The notes under the pieces are model-generated. The model was not told the origin of the DNA and did no database searches. It saw only the letters and a program-made list of their open reading frames with translations. Both the position numbers and the translations under genes were made by a program. Below are positions 1 through 7,129 of a DNA stretch of 14,047 nucleotides, one piece after another. Positions within the stretch are counted from its first letter, which is position 1; every line of letters begins with the position of its first letter. This DNA comes from JBEKLJ01 sp050010255 (GTDB lineage Bacteria > Acidobacteriota > Terriglobia > Bryobacterales > Bryobacteraceae): the NCBI GenBank assembly GCA_050010255.1, contig JBEKLJ010000083.1:1-14047 (forward strand), written 5' to 3'.

Positions 1-1063
1 CGCGGTAGACGTTGATCGCCACGCGGTCGGATATCACCGGGCTCGTGCCCCGTTTCTCGTACTTCACCTGGATGCCGGTCTGCTTCTGGAACGTCGGCAG
101 GTACCAGTCGATGGCCTTCTCCAGCCCCCCATCGTCGAGGATCGTCGGGTGCAGAACCTGGGACAGGCTGCGGATCTTCTCCAGAGTGTTTTGCGCCACC
201 TCGCGGATCTCGTGCATCTCCCCGCGGAACGGCGAGTCCGGTGGCAGGCCCTTCTTCTCCGCCCGGCGCAGCATGGCGCCGATGGCGGTGAGGATCTGCC
301 CGAACTCATCGTGCAGCTCGCGCGAGATCGAGTGGAAAACCTCTTCCTGGACCGCGATCAGCTTCCGCGCCAGCTCGCTGCGGTGGTCCGAGAGCAGCGC
401 CAGCCGGTTGAAGATGTCGCGGTTCGAGCGGATCATGTAGAAGCTGGTGAAAGAGATCACCACCAGCATCGCGGCGAAAAACAAGTACACTTGCAGCTCG
501 ACGCGGCTGTATATCGCCTGGATTTGCCTGGCGGCCTGCTGCTCGACCTCGTTGTTCTCGACCAGCGAGCGGGCCACGGCGTCGGTCAGCGCCGCCTGCT
601 GCGCCTGGAGCGATGTGCGAATGAACGTCCGTGCCTGCGCCGGGTCGCCGCCCGACAGTCGAAACAACTGATCGACCGACGTCCAGAACTGCTTGAGCGA
701 GCTCGAGATGTACTGCTGCCGGTCCGCGCCGCGGGCGATCGGCGCCAACTGGGCTTCGGCCTTCAGCGCGTCGTCCAGGTCCACGCGGATGCGGCTGAAC
801 TGCCCGCGCCAGGCCTCCAGCGGATACGGCTCGTAGCCGTCCACCATGTCCCGCATCGCCAGGCCGAGCTCGTTGAGGTTTCTCTGCGTGCGCAGCAGTT
901 GCAGCGAGTCCTTCCGGTTGCGGTCCACCGTGCGCGTCTGGAGGTCCTTGAGGAAGGCGAGCTGCCTCAGCACGTACACGGAGAACACCGCCACCGCCGC
1001 GAGCGTGACGGCCAGGCCGATCATCAGGCGGCTGGTGGGAGAGGATAGGGAAAAGTTCTTCAC
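1..1063 (-). CDS. Membrane sensor histidine kinase, NarL/DegS type (HisKA_3), 3' end cut by window edge
   Basis: 354 codons are visible. The protein would sense a periplasmic or membrane signal and pass phosphate to a LuxR/NarL-type response regulator, which is not in the window. From the N-terminus: a membrane segment at about residues 13-33, a roughly 155-residue helical extracytoplasmic region with no recognisable PAS or Cache motif, a second membrane segment at about 192-212, a helical linker, then the dimerisation box RELHDEFGQ with the phospho-acceptor His251 followed by the HisKA_3 helix pair (LHPTILDDGGL at 304-314). The frame runs off the window after DRVAINVYR, just before the N box of the ATPase domain, so ATP-binding residues are not visible. 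The start is taken as GTG at 1063 because an in-frame TAG lies three codons upstream; no good ribosome site is seen. An ATG at 1024 would remove part of the first membrane segment. Family call is firm; ligand unknown. Confidence 0.9.
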   Translation of the reverse strand, partial: MKNFSLSSPTSRLMIGLAVTLAAVAVFSVYVLRQLAFLKDLQTRTVDRNRKDSLQLLRTQRNLNELGLAMRDMVDGYEPYPLEAWRGQFSRIRVDLDDALKAEAQLAPIARGADRQQYISSSLKQFWTSVDQLFRLSGGDPAQARTFIRTSLQAQQAALTDAVARSLVENNEVEQQAARQIQAIYSRVELQVYLFFAAMLVVISFTSFYMIRSNRDIFNRLALLSDHRSELARKLIAVQEEVFHSISRELHDEFGQILTAIGAMLRRAEKKGLPPDSPFRGEMHEIREVAQNTLEKIRSLSQVLHPTILDDGGLEKAIDWYLPTFQKQTGIQVKYEKRGTSPVISDRVAINVYR

Positions 1064-1089
1064 GCTCAGCTACCACAGAATACCGCAGC

Positions 1090-1111
1090 CCGGGCCCTGC
1101 GGCGGGCCCGG
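1090..1111. repeat. GC hairpin upstream of the kinase gene
   Basis: CCGGGCCC (1090-1097) pairs perfectly with GGGCCCGG (1104-1111) around a 6-base loop. It lies 27 bases upstream of the kinase GTG and has no T-run on either side, so it is not an obvious terminator. It may belong to the same hairpin-rich cluster as the elements at 1167-1322. Confidence 0.4.
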
Positions 1112-1166
1112 CCGGCCGTACCGACCTCAGGATTCTCTTCTCGGCCTCCGCAGATCGGCCTCCGCC

Positions 1167-1267
1167 GTGGAGCAGGCTTTCCAGCCTGCAACGGCGGCGT
1201 CCTTGCCGCCGGGAAGCGCCCATGCCGGCACGAATGCCGGCATGGCAGCCTGGAAAGGCCGCTCCAC
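1167..1267. repeat. 101-bp cloverleaf-like palindromic repeat (REP/MITE-like)
   Basis: The ends form a long imperfect inverted repeat: bases 1167-1190 match the reverse complement of 1244-1267 at 20 of 24 positions, beginning GTGGAGC and ending GCTCCAC. Inside are two further hairpins: GGCGGC (1193-1198) with GCCGCC (1205-1210), and CATGCCGGCA (1221-1230) with TGCCGGCATG (1235-1244) closed by the tetraloop CGAA. The whole folds as a three-way, cloverleaf-like structure. It has no coding potential. Terminal inverted repeats plus internal hairpins resemble REP or MITE-type dispersed elements, which are common between genes in some acidobacteria. No second copy is present in this window, so membership of a family is inference. 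Confidence 0.6.
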
Positions 1268-1294
1268 GCAGTCCCAGCAACGTGACACTCACTT

Positions 1295-1322
1295 GTAGCG
1301 CACGCTCAAGAGCGTGCGCTAC
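1295..1322. repeat. 13-bp perfect hairpin
   Basis: GTAGCGCACGCTC (1295-1307) is followed after two bases by its exact reverse complement (1310-1322). It sits 27 bases after the cloverleaf repeat. No T-run follows on either strand, so it is more likely a dispersed palindrome or the footprint of a structured transcript than a simple terminator. Confidence 0.55.
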
Positions 1323-1436
1323 GAGAGGAGCTGCGCGTTCTTACGCACGGACTACGGACCCGGCGAGGGAACCGCCAACGCTCTCTAACATGTTTCAATT
1401 AGTATTTTCTCAGTATTCCTCGCTTAAAGACCCGGA

Positions 1437-1445
1437 TGTTATAAT
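1437..1445 (+). promoter_or_regulatory. Extended -10 promoter for the propeller gene set
   Basis: TGTTATAAT is a perfect extended -10 (TGnTATAAT), with the consensus hexamer at 1440-1445. It lies at the end of an AT-rich island (about 1386-1445) in otherwise GC-rich DNA. No good -35 box is present at the right distance, which fits the extended -10 class. Transcription would start near 1452, giving a leader of about 80 bases before the ATG at 1534. Confidence 0.55.
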
Positions 1446-1533
1446 CCTGTGAAAGCGTTAGTCTCGGTTACTGGCAGAGCGGGCCGCTGGGGTGCTCCAT
1501 CGCGCTCCGGCGAGCGCGCACGAGGTCTGAGCG

Positions 1534-2640
1534 ATGAAGAAAGTGCTCGCCATTCTCTTCGGCCTTTCCATGATCGCGGCGGCGGCCGCGCCGGACATGC
1601 CACGCTTCCGCTGGGAGAACTTCACCACCCAGAACAGCGGCCTGCCCGACAACCACGTGTTCAACGTCAAGGTGGACGGCGAGCGCGTCTGGGCGGGCAC
1701 GGAGCAGGGTTTGGCGGTGTACGAGAGAGGCAAGTGGAAGGTCTACAGTACCCAGGATGGTCTGGCTCATCGAGCCGTGCTCTTCATCGACGTCGATCCT
1801 GCCACCGGCGACGTCTGGGCCGCGACCATGGGCGGATTGAGCCGGCTCTCGGCCGGGCGCTTCGTCAACTACACGCAATTGAACAGCGGCCTGCCGAACG
1901 ACGTCGTCTACGGCGTCGCCGTGCAGGGTGACTTCGTTTGGGTGGCCACGGCCGCCGGCGCGGGGCGCTTCAACACCAGGACCAACCAGTGGAGCCTCTA
2001 CAACGAGCGCAACACGCCCATGTACGAGATCTGGACGTACGCTGTCAGCCCCGGTCCCGACAAGGTCTATTTGGCCGTCTGGGGCGGAGGGCTGCTGGAG
2101 TACGACGTCCGGACAGAGCGCTGGAAGGATTACAACGACCCCGACGGCGAGACTGAGATGGTGGTGCTGAGGGACCAGGGCCTGATTCACGAAATCACCA
2201 CCTCGGTCAGTTACCCCGGCAACGGTGTCGTCTGGGTGGCGACTTACTTCGGGGCGAGCCGCTACGACGGCCGGAACTGGAAAGGCTTCCTCACTTACGA
2301 CAGCGGCCTGCCGAGCAACTTCTTGAACCAGGTCAAGGCGGTCGACAATGACCGCGCGTGGTTCTCGACCGACAAGGGGCTAGCTTACTACGACGGCGCC
2401 AACTGGGCCGTCTACCGGCCGGCCCTGGACACGCGCAAGCCGGAGATGATCGTGCGCGACGCGGCCGGCAATTCCACCCGCATCGACGTGGACACCGCCC
2501 CGGCGCACAACTACATCTTCGGCGTCGATTTCCAAGGCGACGACATCTGGGTGGCGACGGCGCACGGCCTGAGCCACGGCATCCGGACCAGGAACGAACC
2601 GAGACATTTGGCGCAGGCGCCGCGCTCGGCGCGGCACTAG
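1534..2640 (+). CDS. Secreted seven-blade beta-propeller protein (two-component regulator propeller repeats)
   Basis: 368 residues. A Sec signal peptide (MKKVLAILFG..., residues 1-19, Ala-rich cleavage region) sends it to the periplasm or cell surface. The rest is seven repeats of about 35-45 residues of the Reg_prop (two-component regulator propeller) type, starting near 39, 79, 121, 164, 220, 261 and 325. Each has a core like VWVAT..G..R(Y/F), and several are preceded by SGLP. Seven such repeats should close one beta-propeller. In large hybrid sensor kinases such propellers bind extracellular ligands, but this protein has no kinase, YXY or membrane segment, so it is a free-standing propeller. 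ATG at 1534 has GAGG 8 bases upstream. It is first in a likely operon with the RidA-like and binding-protein genes. Ligand and partner are unknown; a surface-binding or sensing role is inference. Confidence 0.85.
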   Translation: MKKVLAILFGLSMIAAAAAPDMPRFRWENFTTQNSGLPDNHVFNVKVDGERVWAGTEQGLAVYERGKWKVYSTQDGLAHRAVLFIDVDPATGDVWAATMGGLSRLSAGRFVNYTQLNSGLPNDVVYGVAVQGDFVWVATAAGAGRFNTRTNQWSLYNERNTPMYEIWTYAVSPGPDKVYLAVWGGGLLEYDVRTERWKDYNDPDGETEMVVLRDQGLIHEITTSVSYPGNGVVWVATYFGASRYDGRNWKGFLTYDSGLPSNFLNQVKAVDNDRAWFSTDKGLAYYDGANWAVYRPALDTRKPEMIVRDAAGNSTRIDVDTAPAHNYIFGVDFQGDDIWVATAHGLSHGIRTRNEPRHLAQAPRSARH

Positions 2641-2647
2641 CGGTAGG

Positions 2648-2685
2648 GGCGGCGGACGGCCCGGCCGCAGCCGCCAACATTTTTT
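2648..2685 (+). terminator. Terminator- or attenuator-like hairpin between propeller and RidA-like genes
   Basis: GGCGGC (2648-2653) pairs with GCCGCC (2670-2675), with a further short inner pairing, and six T residues follow at 2680-2685. The T-run is immediately followed by the ribosome site GGAGG (2686-2690) of the next gene. It could lower transcription into the downstream genes or act as an intercistronic stabiliser. The outer stem is only six pairs and four bases separate it from the T-run, so strength is uncertain. Confidence 0.35.
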
Positions 2686-2699
2686 GGAGGTTTTCTTAA

Positions 2700-3179
2700 A
2701 TGATGGTCAGCGATATTCTGGACGAGATCGCGGCGGCGCACGCCATCGACAAGAAAGCGATCAGCGCCCCCGAGATCCTCAATGAGGCATACGATTACGC
2801 CAAGCCGAGTTCCTTTTCGCGCGGCCTGCGCATCGAGCTGGGCAATGTCGTGATTCTGTTCATCTCCGGCACGGCCAGCGTGGACGAGTCCGGCCGGTCG
2901 CTGCATATCGGCAATATCCGTGCCCAGTGCCAGCGGACGTACTTGAACATCACCAAGCTGCTGGAGAGCGAAGGCGCCACGTGGAAGGACGTCGTGCGCA
3001 CGACCTGCTACCTGCGCGACATCGATCGCGATTACGACGCGTTCAACGAGGAGCGCACGACCTTCTACTCTCAGCAGGGGCTGAATCCGCTCCCAGCCTC
3101 GACCGGCATTCAGGCCAAGCTCTGCCGCCCCGAGCTGCTGGTCGAGATCGAGGCGATCGCCATGTTCCGAAAGGAGTAG
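2700..3179 (+). CDS. RidA/YjgF/UK114-family protein lacking the canonical catalytic Arg
   Basis: 159 residues, cytoplasmic, with a single RidA fold preceded by about 35 extra N-terminal residues. Family landmarks are GNVVILFISGTASVD (48-62), the central helix, DVVRTTCYLRDI (97-108), and C-terminal LVEIEAIA (147-154). True RidA hydrolyses reactive enamine/imine intermediates from PLP enzymes using an Arg (Arg105 in E. coli, in LPARSC). Here the ungapped alignment gives LPASTG, so that Arg is replaced by Ser134. This places the protein in one of the non-RidA subgroups with unknown activity. ATG at 2700 has a strong GGAGG 9 bases upstream; a second ATG follows directly. The binding-protein gene starts four bases after its stop, so the two are probably coupled. 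I would not assign enamine deaminase activity. Confidence 0.88.
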   Translation: MMVSDILDEIAAAHAIDKKAISAPEILNEAYDYAKPSSFSRGLRIELGNVVILFISGTASVDESGRSLHIGNIRAQCQRTYLNITKLLESEGATWKDVVRTTCYLRDIDRDYDAFNEERTTFYSQQGLNPLPASTGIQAKLCRPELLVEIEAIAMFRKE

Positions 3180-3183
3180 GCCC

Positions 3184-5019
3184 GTGCGCGCCCGCTGGCT
3201 GCTCGCGCTGATCCCGACCGGCCTGGCCTGCGCCCAAGGTCTCGCCGGCCCGTGCTCCTGCGGCGCCAACCCGCTTGGTCCTCCCAAGAACCGGGAGCTG
3301 CGGCCGTATGCCAACGCCCCCGAGGACATGCGGCCGTATTCCAGATTCGGCAAGCCCTATTACGAGTTTTACACCGACTTGATCGAATACAACGGCGCGG
3401 CGCGCGACCTGCCGACTTTGAAGCCGTCCGACGTGGACGAGGTGCGCGTCGGTTTCCTCGGACCGATCGAGAACCACCCGGATGAGAAGCTCGGCAGGAT
3501 GATGCTAGCCGGCTCGCAATTGGCCATCGAGGAGGCCAACGCCGGCGGTGGCTATGGCGGCAAGCCGTTCCGGCTGATGCTGCACAACGATCAGGCCGTC
3601 TGGGGCGCGTCCTCGAACGAAATCGTCAAGATGGCTTACGACGAGAGGGTCTGGGGCATGCTCGGCTCCATCTCCGGCGATTCCACCCACATCGCGCTGC
3701 GGGTCATCCTCAAGGCCGAGGTCCCGCTCGTGAACAGCGCCGCCACCGATCCCACCATCCCCGAGACGATCATCCCCTGGTATCTGACGACCATCCAGGA
3801 CGACCGCGTCCAGTGCTACACGCTGGCGCGGCGCATCTACACCGATCTCGGTCTCCAGCGCGTGGCCCTGCTGCGCATCAATGACCGCTACGGCCGGTTC
3901 GGCGTCGGCAAGTTCAAGGATGCCTCACGCCGGCTCGGCCACCCCGTGATCATCGAGCAGAAGTACTTCCAGGGCGATACAGACTTCCGCCGCCAGCTCC
4001 GCATCATCAACGAATCCCGCGCGGACGCGATCGTCATCTGGGGCGACGCCAAGCCGGCCGGCCTGATCCTCAAGCAGATGCGCGAGCTAGGCCTCCAGCA
4101 GCGCGTCTTCGGCAGCTTCCGCACCATCGGCGACGAGCTGTTCGAGTTCGCCGGCCCGGCAGCCGAAGGCTTCGAAGCCGTCTATCCGTTTGATCCCTCC
4201 CGCGACGACCCGCAGTGGGTCGCCTTCCGGGATCGTTTCAGGAAGCGCTTTGGCAAGGAGCCCGACTCGTTCGCCAGCCTCGCCTACGACGCGATGAACA
4301 TCCTGCTCCAGTCCATCTGCAAAGCGGGCCTGAACCGCGGCAGGATCCGCGACGCGCTGACCGAGGTCGAGGGCTACCGGGGCGTTACGGGCGAGATGGT
4401 CTTCGACCCCAATTGCAAGAACGTCGTGCCCCTGTACCTGGCCTCGGTGAGGAACGGCAAGCTTCAGTTCCGGCGCTATCCGATGAAGAAAGAGTACGCC
4501 CGCGTGGGCGAGCCGGGCGTGGAGTACAACGGCCCGCCGGTGGCGGACGCCCCCGCGGGGCCGCTGCGCATCGGCCTGTTCGGGCCGCGGGCCAGCCAGG
4601 CCGCGCTCGAGCTGGCGGGCCTCCTCCAGTCGTATGCGGGTCGTTACCAGGTCGTGCCCGTCTCCTCGGACGCGCCTTGGGGCAAAGCTTCGGAGGCGCT
4701 CGTGGACCTGGTCTACAGGCAGAACGCCATCGGCATCGTTTCGACGGAGCGCAACTCGAGCCACCTGGCCGAGCAGCTCGCCATCAAGGCTTTCGTGCCG
4801 CTGATTGCGCTCTCCTCCGACCGCAGCCTGACCTCGGTGAACATCCCCTGGATCTTCCGTCTCCCGCCCGAGACCGCGCTCGCCGACGCGGTGCGCTGCC
4901 TGATCGACGGCGCGGAGAGATCCGGTCCCAATCGCGGCCGCCTGCGCGAAGTGCTGGCTTCGGGCGCGGCGCTGGCCGGCCGGTTCGAGTTCGATTCCCG
5001 CGGCGAGCTGCGCCAGTAA
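3184..5019 (+). CDS. Periplasmic binding protein, LivK/Peripla_BP_6 type, with a second truncated PBP module
   Basis: 611 residues. GTG start with AAGGAG 7 bases upstream, inside the end of the RidA-like gene. The signal peptide ends with Ala-X-Ala (15-17); Cys16 lacks a proper lipobox, so it is probably a soluble periplasmic protein. Residues about 86-440 form a full type I binding-protein fold of the branched-chain amino-acid/amide family (VGFLGPIENHP near 89, NDRYGRFGVGKFKD, GEMVFDP). Residues about 460-611 repeat this fold but skip the middle: IGLFGP..., NIPWIFRLPPE, then NRGRLREVL and GRFEFDSRGEL, matching the first module's start and end without lobe 2. No permease or ATPase of a Liv system is adjacent, so it may act as a ligand sensor or scavenger and not as a transporter subunit. 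Ligand unknown. Confidence 0.85.
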   Translation: MRARWLLALIPTGLACAQGLAGPCSCGANPLGPPKNRELRPYANAPEDMRPYSRFGKPYYEFYTDLIEYNGAARDLPTLKPSDVDEVRVGFLGPIENHPDEKLGRMMLAGSQLAIEEANAGGGYGGKPFRLMLHNDQAVWGASSNEIVKMAYDERVWGMLGSISGDSTHIALRVILKAEVPLVNSAATDPTIPETIIPWYLTTIQDDRVQCYTLARRIYTDLGLQRVALLRINDRYGRFGVGKFKDASRRLGHPVIIEQKYFQGDTDFRRQLRIINESRADAIVIWGDAKPAGLILKQMRELGLQQRVFGSFRTIGDELFEFAGPAAEGFEAVYPFDPSRDDPQWVAFRDRFRKRFGKEPDSFASLAYDAMNILLQSICKAGLNRGRIRDALTEVEGYRGVTGEMVFDPNCKNVVPLYLASVRNGKLQFRRYPMKKEYARVGEPGVEYNGPPVADAPAGPLRIGLFGPRASQAALELAGLLQSYAGRYQVVPVSSDAPWGKASEALVDLVYRQNAIGIVSTERNSSHLAEQLAIKAFVPLIALSSDRSLTSVNIPWIFRLPPETALADAVRCLIDGAERSGPNRGRLREVLASGAALAGRFEFDSRGELRQ

Positions 5020-5071
5020 CGCGCGCCCCCGGGGCACGCCCCAGCCGAAGGCGTGTGAGAAGATCGGGCTA

Positions 5072-6352
5072 GTGAAGCGTGTGCGGCCCTTCTCCTTCGA
5101 GATGTCCCGGCTGCGGGGCATCCTCATCCTGCTCTCACTGTGCGCACTCGCCGGCTGCTCTTCCGGCCCGTCGCGACAGCCTGAGATCGGCACGGCCTAC
5201 GCGGGCCCCGTGACACTCAAGGTGCGCCGCGAGATCGATCCTCGTTCCCCCGAGGTCGTCACCGTGGCACACGGCGAGCGGCTGGGCATCATCAGCCACA
5301 GGCGCCGGTTCGTTAAAGTCCGCACGGCCAAAGGCATCGAGGGCTGGATCGAGGCGCGCCAGTTGCTCGCCTCCGAGCAGATGGAGGCGTTGAACAGGCT
5401 GGCCGAAACGGCGCGCCGGACGCCGTCCCAAGGGGCCGCCACCGTCTACGAGCCTCTGAACGTGCACACCGAGCCGAACCGCCAGGCGCCCAGCTTCTAC
5501 CAGATCCAGGAGGGCGAGCTGGTGGAGGTGGTCGCGCACGAGCTCAGCCCGCGCATGCCGTACCAGGCCAAGGGCCTCCTGCCGCCGCCCGCGCCACCCA
5601 GGAAGCCGGCGCGCAAACCCAGGGAGGAGACGGGACGCCTGGTGCGGCCGCCCATGCCGCCGGCGCCGAGCCTGCCCGGCAACTGGATCGAGCTTTCGAA
5701 GACGCCGCCGCACGCGCCGCTCGCGCCCGAGAGAGAACTTCAGCCGCCCCGTCCCGTGCCCATCGACGACTGGAGTCTGGTGCGGTTCAAGAACGGCCGC
5801 GCTGGCTGGGTGCTCACCGGAAACTTGAAGATGAACATCCCCGACGAGGTTGCGCAATACTCCGAAGGCCACCGCATCACCTCGTACTTTGCGCTGGCCG
5901 ACGTCAATGACGGCGGCCAGATCAAGCACAACTGGCTGTGGACCACGATCCGCGGCGACAGCCAGACCTACGATTTCGACAGCTTCCGCTACTTCATCTG
6001 GAACGTCCGCCGGCACCGTTACGAGACGGCATACGTCGAGCGCAACCTCACGGGCTACTATCCCGTCCAGGCGCATCCCGCCAGGCTGCTGGTGAACAAG
6101 AGGCTGGAGACCGTACCGGGCTTCATTTTGATCGTCGAGGAAGGCGGCGTCCGCTACAAGAAAACTTACGCCTGCCAGACCTACATCGTGAGGCTGATCG
6201 GCAGGGAGAGGATCGCGGCGCCACCCCCTCTCAGCCACCAGGCCTCCGGAGCCCGAGCCGCCGCGGCGAGTCCGCCGGCGCCGCCCCAGCCGGCTCCGAC
6301 GGGCTTCGGCGCCCGCCTCAAGGCCCTGAGAGAGCGCTGGTTCGGAAAGTAG
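5072..6352 (+). CDS. SH3b-domain lipoprotein with Pro-rich insertion
   Basis: 426 residues. An N-terminal lipoprotein signal ends in the lipobox LAGC, with Cys29 the lipidated residue, so the protein is anchored in the outer or inner membrane. Residues 41-100 form a bacterial SH3 domain ending in GIEGWIEARQLL. A second SH3b begins at about 122 (VYEPLNVHTEPN), is interrupted near 165-230 by a Pro/Arg-rich segment, and resumes at DDWSLVRFKNGRAGWVLTGNL. A C-terminal region of about 110 residues, Tyr/Trp-rich, has no family I recognise, and the tail is Ala/Pro-rich. SH3b domains usually bind peptidoglycan or cell-wall peptides. GTG at 5072 has GAGAAG 9 bases upstream; an ATG at 5102 would give a more typical 19-residue signal and is a real alternative. 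It lies 52 bases after the binding-protein gene with no terminator between, so co-transcription is likely. Confidence 0.82.
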   Translation: MKRVRPFSFEMSRLRGILILLSLCALAGCSSGPSRQPEIGTAYAGPVTLKVRREIDPRSPEVVTVAHGERLGIISHRRRFVKVRTAKGIEGWIEARQLLASEQMEALNRLAETARRTPSQGAATVYEPLNVHTEPNRQAPSFYQIQEGELVEVVAHELSPRMPYQAKGLLPPPAPPRKPARKPREETGRLVRPPMPPAPSLPGNWIELSKTPPHAPLAPERELQPPRPVPIDDWSLVRFKNGRAGWVLTGNLKMNIPDEVAQYSEGHRITSYFALADVNDGGQIKHNWLWTTIRGDSQTYDFDSFRYFIWNVRRHRYETAYVERNLTGYYPVQAHPARLLVNKRLETVPGFILIVEEGGVRYKKTYACQTYIVRLIGRERIAAPPPLSHQASGARAAAASPPAPPQPAPTGFGARLKALRERWFGK

Positions 6353-6382
6353 CCCTGCTGCTGTTCTGCGCCGGACCCGGAG

Positions 6383-7129
6383 TCACACCCGGTCCATCGC
6401 GAGGAACTCGTGGATGTGCGGCTCCTCCGACTCAACCAGGCTGGCCACAGGCCCGAAGTAGATCACTTTTCCGTCGTGGAGCACCACCACGCGATCGGCC
6501 ACTTTTCGCATCAGGTCCAGATCGTGCGTGACCACGATCGAGGTCAGGCTGAGCTGGCGCTTAAGCCGCAGCATAAGATCCGACATGTGGCCGGACATGA
6601 TCGGGTCTACCATGGTCGTCGGCTCGTCGTAGAGGACGCACTCCGGCTGGGCCGCCAGCGCCCGGGCTATGGCCACCGCCCGCTTGTAGCCGGTCGAGAT
6701 GTCGGCGGGGTAGGCTTCCACGAATTCCTCCAAATCCACCAGTTTCAACAGGCCGCGCACCACGTCCCCCTTGTTCTGCTCGTTGTAGTCCTCGCGCAAC
6801 TCGAGCGAGAACAGGATGTTCTCGGCAATCGTCAGCGAATCGAACAGCGCGCCGGACTGGAAGACCATGGTGACCTTCTTCCGGATCCGGCGCAGCTCCG
6901 CCTCCGGGTAGTCCGTGATGTCCTCGTGGGCCACGATTACGCGCCCCTGGTCCGGTCTCATGAATCCCATGATGTGGGCCAGGGTCACGGACTTGCCCAC
7001 GCCGCTCCGCCCGATGATGGCTACGGTCTCTCCGGCGTTGACGTGAAAGCTCACGTCGTCTAAAACGGGGTAATCGAACGTCTTATAGACGTGGCGGAAT
7101 TCGATGTAGTGGGGATAGGTTTCACTCAT
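6383..7129 (-). CDS. ABC transporter ATP-binding protein, MlaF/Mkl-like, with atypical signature motif
   Basis: 248 residues, a single cytoplasmic ABC ATPase domain. Walker A GRSGVGKS (40-47), Q-loop Gln91 in VFQSGALFDSLT, Walker B VLYDE with Glu169, D-loop VDPI and switch His202 (VVTHD) are all present. The phrase QSGALFDSLT is typical of the MlaF family, which powers phospholipid or lipid movement between the membranes with MlaE permease and MlaD. The ABC signature, normally LSGGM in this family, reads ISTGYK (144-149). No permease or MlaD gene lies within the window. The ATG overlaps the stop of the upstream mini-MobA frame as ATGA (7129-7126) and has no ribosome site of its own, so translation is probably coupled. 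Ordinary length for the family. Substrate is inferred only from family resemblance. Confidence 0.9.
   Translation of the reverse strand: MSETYPHYIEFRHVYKTFDYPVLDDVSFHVNAGETVAIIGRSGVGKSVTLAHIMGFMRPDQGRVIVAHEDITDYPEAELRRIRKKVTMVFQSGALFDSLTIAENILFSLELREDYNEQNKGDVVRGLLKLVDLEEFVEAYPADISTGYKRAVAIARALAAQPECVLYDEPTTMVDPIMSGHMSDLMLRLKRQLSLTSIVVTHDLDLMRKVADRVVVLHDGKVIYFGPVASLVESEEPHIHEFLAMDRV

Noticed and set aside
149..1048. A long plus-strand open frame over the kinase gene
   Set aside because: It is the antisense shadow of the histidine kinase, whose HisKA_3 and membrane motifs are unmistakable; the shadow's product is low-complexity and Arg/Gln-rich.
3184..3264. Lipoprotein signal on the binding protein (Cys16)
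   Set aside because: The residues before Cys16 are Gly-Leu-Ala, without the usual aliphatic residue at -3, whereas Ala-X-Ala at 15-17 fits signal peptidase I. A lipoprotein remains possible but is not favoured.
5020..5040. GC inverted repeat after the binding-protein stop as a terminator
   Set aside because: The arms leave almost no loop, carry a mismatch, and no T-run follows.
4087..5193. A 368-codon minus-strand frame opposite the binding-protein gene
   Set aside because: Antisense shadow: the plus strand has a clear signal peptide and binding-protein fold, whereas this frame has no domain pattern.
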